A stretch of 35,338 nt of DNA, from positions 1 through 35,338 of the IMG/VR virus record IMGVR_UViG_3300032116_000692; one strand, 5' to 3'. This document shows, piece by piece, positions 12,386-19,642 of this stretch. A program made the position numbers and the translations under genes. Origin of the DNA: a virus. Under the pieces are notes generated by a model. That model saw nothing but the letters and a program-made list of their open reading frames with translations. It was not told where the DNA came from and did no database searches. Every line of letters starts with the position of its first letter. The stretch's first letter is position 1.

Positions 12386-12602
12386 TTACTTTCCACTCCT
12401 TCCAATGCGGAACATCTTTACCTTCAGGTTGTGTAGCCTTCCACGCTTTCCACTCTTCACGCTTTGCGTGATTTGCAGGAGACCTGCCATTAACACGATT
12501 GCCTTTTGACTTCGGCTTCTTGGGATGTTTCTTCCAAGCTTTGCCATTTGGCCTGTTCGAATTTCGATCACCTTTACCACTACCTCTCTTCGGTTTGCCC
12601 AT
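12375..12602 (-). CDS. Small very basic protein
   Basis: The product is 75 residues from ATG 12602 (after AAAGAGAGAAG); a GTG at 12626 would add eight. It is strongly basic and rich in Gly, Pro, Asn and Trp (KPKRGSGKGDRNSNRPNGKA, later WKAWKATQPEG). It is probably disordered and nucleic-acid binding. Its start lies inside the upstream small gene and its stop inside the glycosyltransferase gene. No family recognised. Confidence 0.6.
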   Translation of the reverse strand: MGKPKRGSGKGDRNSNRPNGKAWKKHPKKPKSKGNRVNGRSPANHAKREEWKAWKATQPEGKDVPHWKEWKVNAA

Positions 12603-12741
12603 CGCTTCTCTCTTTCTTGAGTACACCTATCGCATATTCCAAGCCATCTACTAAACCTTGTTTGTACTCAGTATCTGGTAGCGGTTCTGCTTCTTTGATC
12701 TTCTTGCAAAACTTATCGATGTAGAAATCCTTAAGTAACAT
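12580..12741 (-). CDS. Small hypothetical protein
   Basis: The product is 53 residues (starts MLLKDFYIDKFCKKIKEAEP). The ATG at 12741 lies just inside the end of the upstream gene, whose TAA is at 12731-12733, and the stop overlaps the next gene by 23 bases. It is amphipathic helical, with charged residues at a regular spacing. Such tight overlap on both sides supports it as a real gene in the chain. Function unknown. Confidence 0.55.
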   Translation of the reverse strand: MLLKDFYIDKFCKKIKEAEPLPDTEYKQGLVDGLEYAIGVLKKERSDGQTEER

Positions 12742-13090
12742 TCTGATATCCCTTGATGTAGTTTTCTACGAGTTTAGAAATCTTGGCTTCACCATCAATA
12801 GGTTTCCAAACAATCATAGTTCCCGGCAGTATTAAGTTTTTCTCTTCGGGTAATGGAACAAGACTAACCATCTTGTCTGCAATAAGGAACCCCTCATGGA
12901 ACCAATCAACAAGATCGAGCTTGCCCAATAGGTACTGGCTTGATTCATAGGCATGATCCCACCAGATAGATATACCACCATCCCTGCCATAAGAAAAGCC
13001 CATAACCCAAGGATGAGGTCGTAGCGAGGTCTCAGACAATTCAGACATCTGTGCATAAATGTTGTCGACCTCTATAAGTTTTTCACTCAT
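12731..13090 (-). CDS. Hypothetical protein, first gene of the replication module
   Basis: The product is 119 residues, alpha/beta, with aromatic motifs (PHPWVMGFSYGRDGGISIWW). It has no catalytic pattern I recognise and no membrane span. It begins right after the structured non-coding stretch 13091-13336 and so is probably the first gene read from a leftward promoter located there. No function assigned. Confidence 0.65.
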   Translation of the reverse strand: MSEKLIEVDNIYAQMSELSETSLRPHPWVMGFSYGRDGGISIWWDHAYESSQYLLGKLDLVDWFHEGFLIADKMVSLVPLPEEKNLILPGTMIVWKPIDGEAKISKLVENYIKGYQNVT

Positions 13091-13280
13091 GCCATAAGTG
13101 TGACACAGGGGTCTGACAAAGTGTGGGATTTCGGCGTGTCGTGATATTGTTGGGTCACCTCGTAAGAGGTGGGGCAGAAACTTCAGGCGACACTATACGG
13201 TGTAGCACCTAACCAACCATAAGTTTTTTATGGGGGGTAGGGGGGCATTTCTTAGGCTCTCCTGCCGGTGTAGTTTTAAG
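13091..13280 (-). promoter_or_regulatory. Structured intergenic leader of the replication module
   Basis: No gene is seen here. Inverted repeats are present: CACCTC 13156-13161 with GAGGTG 13166-13171 around GTAA, and CCATAA 13217-13222 with TTATGG 13228-13233. CGACAC/GTGTCG elements flank the first hairpin. Two runs of G lie at about 13232-13245. Lying after a terminator and before the first replication gene, the stretch probably contains the leftward promoter and a structured 5' leader. I could not fix -35 and -10 boxes with confidence. Confidence 0.5.
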
Positions 13281-13284
13281 CAAC

Positions 13285-13313
13285 AAAAAAAGGGGCCACC
13301 CGAAGGTGGCCCC
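13285..13313 (-). terminator. Strong intrinsic terminator, leftward
   Basis: Read leftward, GGGGCCACC pairs perfectly over nine bases with GGTGGCCCC around a UUCG loop (stem positions 13305-13313 and 13292-13300), followed directly by seven U (A run 13285-13291). This is a textbook intrinsic terminator. It would end transcripts of the lysis-like and perhaps virion genes that enter from the right. Confidence 0.93.
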
Positions 13314-13336
13314 AATGTTTTGCCGATATTAAGTTG

Positions 13337-13558
13337 TTAGTCGAGATCCTCTGGATCAGTCCAAAGGGCTGCTTCCGTCTTTTCATTCTCGACTCTCTGA
13401 GCATACTCACCTAGACCCAAAGATGACAAGACAAAGATAATTGCTTGCTCTACTGGAATCTCTGGTGAGATGTAAGAGACTACTAATGCAACAGCCGAGG
13501 AGATGAATGCAGCTACTCGAGCAGGGTTGCGGTGGATCAATGATTTGATCTTTTCCAT
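13337..13558 (-). CDS. Holin-like small membrane protein
   Basis: The product is 73 residues: a basic N-terminus (MEKIKSLIHRNPAR), a hydrophobic span at about 15-33 (VAAFISSAVALVVSYIS), a second weaker one at about 37-50 (VEQAIIFVLSSLGLGE), and a charged C-terminus (RVENEKTEAALW). Small proteins with this RVAAF and GLGEYAQRVEN pattern are common beside actinophage lysis enzymes. The M15-like peptidase gene ends one base upstream, which supports a holin role. Not proven; it is the last gene before the strong terminator. Confidence 0.65.
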   Translation of the reverse strand: MEKIKSLIHRNPARVAAFISSAVALVVSYISPEIPVEQAIIFVLSSLGLGEYAQRVENEKTEAALWTDPEDLD

Positions 13559-14044
13559 TTAGCCCTCCTTAGGACTTGGTACTTCACATTTCTGTGGGTT
13601 TCGATTCTTCAGACTTTGAATTACAGCATCTGGAGAACTGAACACTTTCTTCTTTGTCCAAGGGAACCAAGAGCTTGTGTCTTTGTCGTGCTTTGGATCG
13701 ATGGATATATGCATATGTTTTGAGTGTGGGTTCGATCCGGTGTACCGGCGGTCACCCTCACTTGCTCTGGCACGAGACCAGATCTTGCTATCAAAAATCA
13801 AGTAGACAACTCTCTTGTCCTGCTTAAATTTCTGAAACAGTTCGTGACAGTCTACCCCTGACTTCGGATCATGGGTGAGATCTACTGCGTGTCCTGTGTT
13901 GTGGTCTGAGTTAGGACTGGCCGCAAGATGTGCAGCCGAAGGGAGTAATCCATCGCTGGCTTTCGCCCTCTTTGGCCACAGCTTGGTGGCTTGTCTCAAG
14001 ACTGATTTGGCAGCAGGTGTCGCCGTCTTTGCAACAGGTTTCAT
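13559..14044 (-). CDS. M15-like zinc peptidase, probable endolysin
   Basis: The product is 161 residues. The core shows SDHNTGHAVDLTHD at 46-59 (H48, D55 in the HxxGxAxD pattern) and SKHMHISID at 108-116 (H110, H112), the zinc-binding arrangement of D-Ala-D-Ala carboxypeptidase/VanY-type peptidases. These cut peptide bridges of peptidoglycan. There is no signal peptide, so release would need a holin, and a holin-like gene follows directly. With the Rpf-like enzyme at 4129-4539 the phage has a peptidase and a glycan-cleaving enzyme in different operons. The start overlaps the methyltransferase stop (ATGA). Confidence 0.82.
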   Translation of the reverse strand: MKPVAKTATPAAKSVLRQATKLWPKRAKASDGLLPSAAHLAASPNSDHNTGHAVDLTHDPKSGVDCHELFQKFKQDKRVVYLIFDSKIWSRARASEGDRRYTGSNPHSKHMHISIDPKHDKDTSSWFPWTKKKVFSSPDAVIQSLKNRNPQKCEVPSPKEG

Positions 14045-14613
14045 TCATTCTTCCTAATCCATATCTGGGAGCCAGAGTCAATCAACTCCATCTCTTCCTT
14101 TAGTAAGGTCACAAACAGGTCTATAGCCGGCTGTGGCCGCTTCTCGAGGGGTAATTCAGCCCCCCAAAGGTAATCATCAAAGGCCATAATTCCACCCGGT
14201 TTAAGGGCTTTCCAGCCGTTTATGGCATCGTAGAAGACAGCCTGAGCCGTATGATCCCCATCGATGTAGATGAAGTCGTATATGGCAACCTCATCAAGAT
14301 CGGTGAAGAACCTAAGGCTAGGCATCTTGGCTTTAATAATCCTGTGGTAATCCTTAGTCTTCCAGTCATAGGTCTTCTCGACATCGGTGAAGTCCATCTT
14401 GTGATGAACCTCTTCGTCAGATCCCTGCCAAGTGTCTACATCGGTCAGGACTGATCCCTTACCAGTCAGTACATTCTGCATTAGCCACAAACTGGCATCG
14501 CCTGTGAATGCCCCTATCTGTAGATAGTTCAGGTTCTCTTGATCCTTGAACCTAGATAGGTGCTTATCAAAGTATGCAACTGCATAGCTTGCGAACCAGT
14601 TAGGGTAAGTCAT
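14041..14613 (-). CDS. Class I SAM-dependent methyltransferase
   Basis: The product is 190 residues. The Rossmann-like features of Methyltransf_24-type enzymes are visible: LNYLQIGAFTGDASLWL (motif I, about 28-44), LTDVDTWQGSDE (acidic end of strand 2), YDFIYIDGDHTAQAVFYDAI (about 111-130) and LKPGGIMAFDDYLWG. The IDGDH motif is shared with FkbM/cephalosporin hydroxylase-like relatives acting on sugars or small molecules. The acceptor is unknown. It lies between a membrane peptide and the endolysin gene with four-base overlaps on both sides. Confidence 0.78.
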   Translation of the reverse strand: MTYPNWFASYAVAYFDKHLSRFKDQENLNYLQIGAFTGDASLWLMQNVLTGKGSVLTDVDTWQGSDEEVHHKMDFTDVEKTYDWKTKDYHRIIKAKMPSLRFFTDLDEVAIYDFIYIDGDHTAQAVFYDAINGWKALKPGGIMAFDDYLWGAELPLEKRPQPAIDLFVTLLKEEMELIDSGSQIWIRKNE

Positions 14614-14804
14614 TTCTGAATCAGAAACTCGTATAGTTTGTCAACCTTTGCCTCTAATCTGTCGACCTTATCACGGATCGAAGATCCACCATTGGGTTTA
14701 AGTTCAGCAAGATAATGCTTTACTAACCATCGGATTGCACCAGCGAATGCGGTGACGATTGTTGTTACGGCGACCGCAAGGCCAGCCCAGTCCAAGTAGT
14801 TCAT
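14610..14804 (-). CDS. Small membrane protein with coiled-coil tail
   Basis: The product is 64 residues. One hydrophobic span occupies about residues 5-28 (DWAGLAVAVTTIVTAFAGAI), followed by KHYLAELKPNGGSS and a short heptad helix (VDRLEAKVDKLYEFLIQ). This topology is common in phage peptides near lysis genes and may be a second holin or an anti-holin. It overlaps the tail gene (TAATG) and the methyltransferase gene (ATGA), so it bridges the virion and lysis groups. Confidence 0.62.
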   Translation of the reverse strand: MNYLDWAGLAVAVTTIVTAFAGAIRWLVKHYLAELKPNGGSSIRDKVDRLEAKVDKLYEFLIQK

Positions 14805-16813
14805 TAGACAACCGTTCTCATTGTGATAGTGATGATTCCCCCAAAGTTCTCATTATTCTGAGATGGAGGAGTCATGCGAGTGAATGCGATTTCTTCGATG
14901 ACAGTATCGAAGTTTTCACCAGAGGTGAAATCCTGTACGAGAACGGTGGCACCCGATGACTCGAGTTGCTCAAGTGCTGCCAAACGGATCTTAGCTCCGT
15001 CTTCAGTTCCGAATCTGACACCTCTTCGATCGGTCTCAAAGTCGTAACACATAATAGGCATTTGGATAAGTCGTGAACGAGTAGGCGATGGAATTGCCTT
15101 GATTGCATAACCCCTAAGTTCTGCACCCTTGGTTGCATCTGTAGAGTTACGATAAAGAGTAAATGTGAGTTGACCATTAACCTGTGGTTGAACGAATGCA
15201 GCAGAGATATCAAAGTCTGTGTTGTATTCGTTGCCTTCAGTCAAGGTAACAATCTGTGATCTTCCTTCAATGGAGTCACCATAGACTTCAATCTTTCCTT
15301 GGAGAGTCTCAGTCTCAATACGAACACGCTTCCACGCTTTCTTCTCAAGAGTTCCCCAGTTAACGATTGCTGTCTGGATTGTTCCTTCTGCTACCAGTTG
15401 TGTTGCGTGTTCAATCCACACACCACTTGCTGTGATCGAGAAGAACAACTGACCAGTTGTTGGGAAGAAGCCAAGGTTATCCACAGCTCCGGTAGCACCA
15501 GAAGCATAGATATCGCTGGCATATGGGTAGCCACCATCATCGAGTAACTGACCTAGATAGATTCGGTAGGTGCCAGATGCACCACCGATTCCTTGTCTTA
15601 CTCCTGCCCAGATGTATGAGTCACGAGCTGCAAAGGAGACTACCGGGTATGTAGTTTCAAAGATTATTGGGCCATAAACAATGGTTGCATCATCGGCAAT
15701 GGCTGCAATACGAACACCACGAGATGTACCGATTGCAAGATATGTGCCAAGATAACCAAAGATAGTACGGACAGTTTCACCTAATGGGATATCTGCCACA
15801 GAGATGGCAGGGCCAAGGTTACCTGTCGTTGCATCTGGTTGAATCTTAAAGATTGCAGATTTATCTCCAGCATAACCAGAAACATAGATAGCTCCACGAC
15901 CATCAGCAATACCAGTCCATTTCCAATCATTCGGTACTGTCTTGGTATTAGCAACAGCAGTTACTGATGAAAGATTTGAAAGGCTGCTATGGTTTGAGAA
16001 AGTAAGTTCATATACTCCAGCAATGGTTGTTCCTGAAGCAAAGGTAATACCTGCAAGCAATCTGTTCTTTACGAATTTAAGAGTCACATTAGATGCAGAA
16101 GCAATAGATGCAATGTGATAATGCTGATGAAGTGTTGGACTTCCAGAAGTAAGATTGATGTCATAGATATAATCTGCGGTAGCGATATAAAGAGAAGATC
16201 CATCTGTTTCGGCAGCAAGGATTTCAGCAGATAGATCTGCACCAGTAAGAACTGTCGTAGCGGATCCAGCAGAGGTTATCTTAGATACACGAACAGCAGA
16301 TGAAGAAGTAGAAGTAGATGTGCAGTTAATGGCAAGAACATAATCTATGTCATTAAGAGTTGCTGGGATAGCAATAGTTCTAGCAGTAGATGAAGTGCTG
16401 GTTACATTGTAAAGCTTTGAGGTGTCCTTAAGGAGAGAAAGTTCACCAGTAGTCCATGGGTTGATACCTGTGGATGTGAAGTAACGGAAGCGAAGAAGAT
16501 CGGGATTACCTTCAAGAGCTTCTTGAAACTGAATACCTGCACCAAGATGCCATGATGTCTGAGATCGAACCCAAAGACCTGAGTCAAGGGTCTGTTCACC
16601 CGGTTCTCTGGCTTGGTCAACACGCTCATACTTCCATCGGGCAGTTGATCTACGATAAGGAACTGTGTCTGTGATGTTGTAGAGGAATGGCAAACCACCA
16701 ATAGCAACATCAAAGGCATAGGTATCTGGATCGTAGTACTGAGATGTACGACCAGTAAGATCGACAATGACGGATTCTGTAATATCCGGTGACTTAGATA
16801 CCTTTAATACCAC
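14804..16813 (-). CDS. Large minor tail/virion protein, propeller-like
   Basis: The product is 669 residues from GTG 16813, with AAGGAG six bases upstream. The N-terminus (SVIVDLTGRTSQYYDPDTYA) and the region RSQTSWHLGAGIQF match minor tail proteins of actinobacterial phages. The middle is a series of short beta repeats with Gly/Ser/Thr-rich loops, as in a beta-propeller. The last 150 residues look like a beta-sandwich (KIEVYGDSIEGRSQIVTLTE). There is no catalytic motif. It is probably part of the adsorption apparatus. Upstream, 16814-16904 is a short gap with a weak hairpin and this gene's ribosome binding site. Confidence 0.72.
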   Translation of the reverse strand: MVLKVSKSPDITESVIVDLTGRTSQYYDPDTYAFDVAIGGLPFLYNITDTVPYRRSTARWKYERVDQAREPGEQTLDSGLWVRSQTSWHLGAGIQFQEALEGNPDLLRFRYFTSTGINPWTTGELSLLKDTSKLYNVTSTSSTARTIAIPATLNDIDYVLAINCTSTSTSSSAVRVSKITSAGSATTVLTGADLSAEILAAETDGSSLYIATADYIYDINLTSGSPTLHQHYHIASIASASNVTLKFVKNRLLAGITFASGTTIAGVYELTFSNHSSLSNLSSVTAVANTKTVPNDWKWTGIADGRGAIYVSGYAGDKSAIFKIQPDATTGNLGPAISVADIPLGETVRTIFGYLGTYLAIGTSRGVRIAAIADDATIVYGPIIFETTYPVVSFAARDSYIWAGVRQGIGGASGTYRIYLGQLLDDGGYPYASDIYASGATGAVDNLGFFPTTGQLFFSITASGVWIEHATQLVAEGTIQTAIVNWGTLEKKAWKRVRIETETLQGKIEVYGDSIEGRSQIVTLTEGNEYNTDFDISAAFVQPQVNGQLTFTLYRNSTDATKGAELRGYAIKAIPSPTRSRLIQMPIMCYDFETDRRGVRFGTEDGAKIRLAALEQLESSGATVLVQDFTSGENFDTVIEEIAFTRMTPPSQNNENFGGIITITMRTVV

Positions 16814-16904
16814 GCCAGACTCCTTGGGTTAGAAAGATTGATAAGGGTTCTTACTTACGACATTAGGCGAGGACACCCTTGAAACTGCCTCTGTTTCGAA
16901 CTAA

Positions 16905-17270
16905 TTAGGCAGGTGTTATGTCAACCCAAGACTGATTTGATTCATCCCATGAATACATTTTTCCGTCTACTGGTTGTGCAATAGGTGCTTCCCATCGGCA
17001 AGTAATTTCATTTAGATTCCAAGAGGGAAATGGTTTTTCTGAAATAAATGCATCTCTGGATGCATCATAAGTAAAACCAGTTCCGGGATAATTTTTTCTG
17101 ATTGATCCATTATATGAACATTGTTTCCAATAGGTATGTCCATAAAGTCCTATTAAGAAATCAATACCAGCTTGTTCAGACTCAACACCGTCTACAGTAA
17201 TGACTTCGTTGTTGACTACATGAACAGCAAGCACGATGTTGTTCTCGTCAAGCTTTGCGAAATGTGCCAT
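16905..17270 (-). CDS. Conserved virion-associated protein of aquatic phages
   Basis: The product is 121 residues, starting MAHFAKLDENNIVLAVHVVN. It has WKQCSYNGSIRKNYPGTGFTYD and ends with DGKMYSWDESNQSWVD. This pattern is very recurrent in structural regions of marine and freshwater phages, including cyanophages, but its role is not established to my knowledge. Its position next to adhesins and fibres suggests a tail-fibre-associated role. AAGGAG precedes the ATG at a good distance. Function is unproven. Confidence 0.7.
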   Translation of the reverse strand: MAHFAKLDENNIVLAVHVVNNEVITVDGVESEQAGIDFLIGLYGHTYWKQCSYNGSIRKNYPGTGFTYDASRDAFISEKPFPSWNLNEITCRWEAPIAQPVDGKMYSWDESNQSWVDITPA

Positions 17271-17281
17271 TTGTTTTCTCC

Positions 17282-18193
17282 TTAGAAGGTAATTGATCCA
17301 TCGCCTGTAAATTTATACACACGATAGCCTGTTGGATTTGTAACTGTTGGTGATCCTGTTGTTGAAGCTGCTGCTGGATATGTATCTGGATAACGAATAA
17401 TAACTATCCCAGATCCTCCAGCTTTGCCATCTCCTGATGTACGGCCACCACCACCGCCGCCTGTGTTTGCAGTTCCAGCAGTTGATGCAGGAGATCCTGA
17501 ATAATTGTTATCTGCTCCAGTTCCCCCACCACCTTGGCCACCTGCACAGGTTCCAAATGATCGAGAGTATGGGCCGCCTCCGCCACCTCCAGCATAGTAA
17601 GTAGCAGTTCCGGTTATAGAACTTTGTATTCCATCTCCACCTAAACCACCATTGGTTGATGTGCCTTCTTTACCGGGGGCTCCTGCTCCACCACCACCAC
17701 CGCCAGCATAGTAACCAGAATTGGTGCCAGCATTTCCGCCATTATGTCCTTCGCTTGGCGAATAAGTTCCATTATTTCCTTGACCACCAGAACCAATATT
17801 GCCAGAGTTTTCTCCTCCTCCGCCACCAGATCCACCATTTCCACCATCGTATGGAGTTGAACCGCCAGATTTTCCGCCGCCCCCTCCGCCAGATGAAGTG
17901 ATAGTAGAAAAAACAGAGTTACCACCTGTGCCTCCAGCACCACCACCAGTACCAGCAGTACCACCGTTTCCAACAGTAACAGTTAATGCAGACCCAGCAG
18001 TTACGGCGAGTTTGCCATCACGATAACCACCTGCACCACCACCGCCACCAAGTCCACCACCAGCGGCTCCACCTCCACCACCTGCTACAACTAAGTATTC
18101 AACATATGGTGTTTTGCTCAAAGAGGATGCACTAATAGTAGGAAATTTAACACCAGTAGATATAGATGATTTAGAAAATAGTCTATTAGCCAT
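17282..18193 (-). CDS. Glycine-rich tail adhesin, copy A
   Basis: The product is 303 residues. After a short variable start it has VEYLVVAGGGGG and AGGYRDGKLAVTAGSALTVTV, a long body of polyglycine clusters broken by Ser, Tyr and Asn, and a C-terminal ASTTGSPTVTNP...YRVYKFTGDGSITF. Glycine-rich sandwiches of this sort occur in phage receptor-binding adhesins such as T4-like gp38. A paralogue lies immediately upstream (18193-19080), joined by TAATG. It probably binds the host receptor. Confidence 0.75.
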   Translation of the reverse strand: MANRLFSKSSISTGVKFPTISASSLSKTPYVEYLVVAGGGGGAAGGGLGGGGGAGGYRDGKLAVTAGSALTVTVGNGGTAGTGGGAGGTGGNSVFSTITSSGGGGGGKSGGSTPYDGGNGGSGGGGGENSGNIGSGGQGNNGTYSPSEGHNGGNAGTNSGYYAGGGGGGAGAPGKEGTSTNGGLGGDGIQSSITGTATYYAGGGGGGPYSRSFGTCAGGQGGGGTGADNNYSGSPASTAGTANTGGGGGGRTSGDGKAGGSGIVIIRYPDTYPAAASTTGSPTVTNPTGYRVYKFTGDGSITF

Positions 18194-19080
18194 TAGAAAG
18201 TAATGCTCCCATCACCAGTAAATTTGTAAACTCTAAAGCCATCAAAAGTAGTAACAGTTGGAGATCCTGTAGTTGAAGCAGCAGGATCATAGTAAGAAGG
18301 ATATTTAATAACTACAATTCCTGAACCACCATTAGGGCCAGCATTTGCATCACCTGCTCCACCTCCACCGTTACCGGTATTTGGTGCAGCATTTGTTCCT
18401 CTTCCATTCTCTCTTCCGTCTGATCCTGTAGTTCCTCCAGATGGGCCAGCAGCACAAAGGGAACCCCAACTTCCGCCACCACCGCCACCAATGGCGTATT
18501 CAACAGCAAAACCGGTTATTGAATTAGTAATACCCGGGCCTCCAGTTCCAGATGGCCCAATGCCACCGCTTGAACCGCTTGTGCCAGCACCACCTGCACC
18601 ACCACCCCCACCACCGGGATATGGTGCTGCATTGATTCCATTAGCACCAGCATAACCTTCTACAGGAGTATACCCACCAGAGTTTCCACTTCCGCCAGTT
18701 CCTGTATGAACGCTTGCTCTACCAGCACCACCGCCAGAACCGCCTGATTGTGCATTCTGAGTGTTTACTTGTCCACCCCCACCACCTCCCGAAGAGGTGA
18801 TCGTAGAAAAGACAGAGTTACTTCCATTAGATCCACGATTTGTTGTTGGCCCATTTGTTCCAGCTCCACCTCCACCAACGGTTACAGTTAGTGCTGTACC
18901 TACGGTTATGGCAAATGATGTGTTTGTTCTATACCCACCTGCTCCACCACCTCCTGAACCGCCACCGCCACCACCGGCAACAACTAAACATTCAACAGTT
19001 GGTGTTTTACCACCCTTAACAGATGGGTATTTAGATAAACCATTGTTAATTGATGATGTTGTAAATTTAGAAATAGCCAT
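18193..19080 (-). CDS. Glycine-rich tail adhesin, copy B
   Basis: The product is 295 residues and a paralogue of the copy at 17282-18193. The N-terminal VECLVVAGGGGG, the strand TALTVTVGGGG, the FSTITSSGGGGGG block and the C-terminal VYKFTGDGSITF are shared. The central glycine-rich loops differ in length and in interrupting residues (TNRGSNGSN, QNAQSGG). Constant ends with variable loops fit receptor-specificity determinants. Gene duplication of the adhesin is the simplest reading. Confidence 0.75.
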   Translation of the reverse strand: MAISKFTTSSINNGLSKYPSVKGGKTPTVECLVVAGGGGGGSGGGGAGGYRTNTSFAITVGTALTVTVGGGGAGTNGPTTNRGSNGSNSVFSTITSSGGGGGGQVNTQNAQSGGSGGGAGRASVHTGTGGSGNSGGYTPVEGYAGANGINAAPYPGGGGGGAGGAGTSGSSGGIGPSGTGGPGITNSITGFAVEYAIGGGGGGSWGSLCAAGPSGGTTGSDGRENGRGTNAAPNTGNGGGGAGDANAGPNGGSGIVVIKYPSYYDPAASTTGSPTVTTFDGFRVYKFTGDGSITF

Positions 19081-19102
19081 GAATGATATTACCTTTCAGT
19101 AA

Positions 19103-19435
19103 TTAAGCAGAAAGTTCAGAACCAAAAGCTGTAAATGTAAGCGATGAAGCAGCAGATGCATAGCATCTTACTGAATTTCCAGCAGCAAGGGTAATTCCCA
19201 AAGTTAATGCTACTGAATCATTAGCTGCAATAGCTACATCATATGCAATGTAGTGTTCATCAGCAATAGTTGTACCAGAAGTTGGCTTTACAGACAAACG
19301 ATAGGTACGAGCAGATGCTGATCTATTAGCAATCACAATAGAAGAAACCACCGCTGCTGAAGAAGATGGAACAGTATAAAGTTCCTCTTCTGTCGTTGCG
19401 GCCGCAGCCTTGCGACCAAGTACTTTATATGCCAT
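19103..19435 (-). CDS. Small conserved virion protein, fibre-associated
   Basis: The product is 110 residues starting MAYKVLGRKAAAATTEEELY. It contains VVSSIVIANRSASARTYRLSV, HYIAYDVAIAANDSVALTLG and ends VRCYASAASSLTFTAFGSEL. This beta-rich sequence is a recurrent small structural protein of marine and freshwater phages located among tail-fibre genes. It is probably a beta-sandwich capping or linking module. No enzymatic motif. Confidence 0.68.
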   Translation of the reverse strand: MAYKVLGRKAAAATTEEELYTVPSSSAAVVSSIVIANRSASARTYRLSVKPTSGTTIADEHYIAYDVAIAANDSVALTLGITLAAGNSVRCYASAASSLTFTAFGSELSA

Positions 19436-19437
19436 AT

Positions 19438-19641
19438 TTATGCTCCCATGAGTAAGAACGGATCTAAAGCCCCACCGGCTTCAGAAGCTTTGGCTAATGG
19501 TATTCCACCAGCCGTAGACCCATCGTGAACCACGATAGTCTTTTTGTCTGTATCGACTGTTACCTCTCCAGACAAACCTGTAAATGTAGAGTGCTGACTT
19601 GTTGTGCCTCTACGCAGTTGTATTGCAAATGAACTAGGCAT
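19438..19641 (-). CDS. Mtd-N-like tail fibre fragment
   Basis: The product is 67 residues with FAIQLRRGTTSQHSTFTGLS, then EVTVDTDKKTIVVHDGSTAG. This is the short beta module usually found at the N-terminus of tail fibres and of the major tropism determinant. Here it stands alone, ending in LDPFLLMGA. The neighbouring fibre gene ends LPDVFMMMGA with the same DNA (TATGCTCCCAT) around the stop, so the two share a C-terminal tag. Confidence 0.7.
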   Translation of the reverse strand: MPSSFAIQLRRGTTSQHSTFTGLSGEVTVDTDKKTIVVHDGSTAGGIPLAKASEAGGALDPFLLMGA

Positions 19642-19642
19642 C

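Noticed and set aside
16814-16904. Hairpin GAAAC/GTTTC as a terminator or ribozyme
   Set aside because: The stem is weak and AU-rich, no U run follows and no ribozyme core is present.
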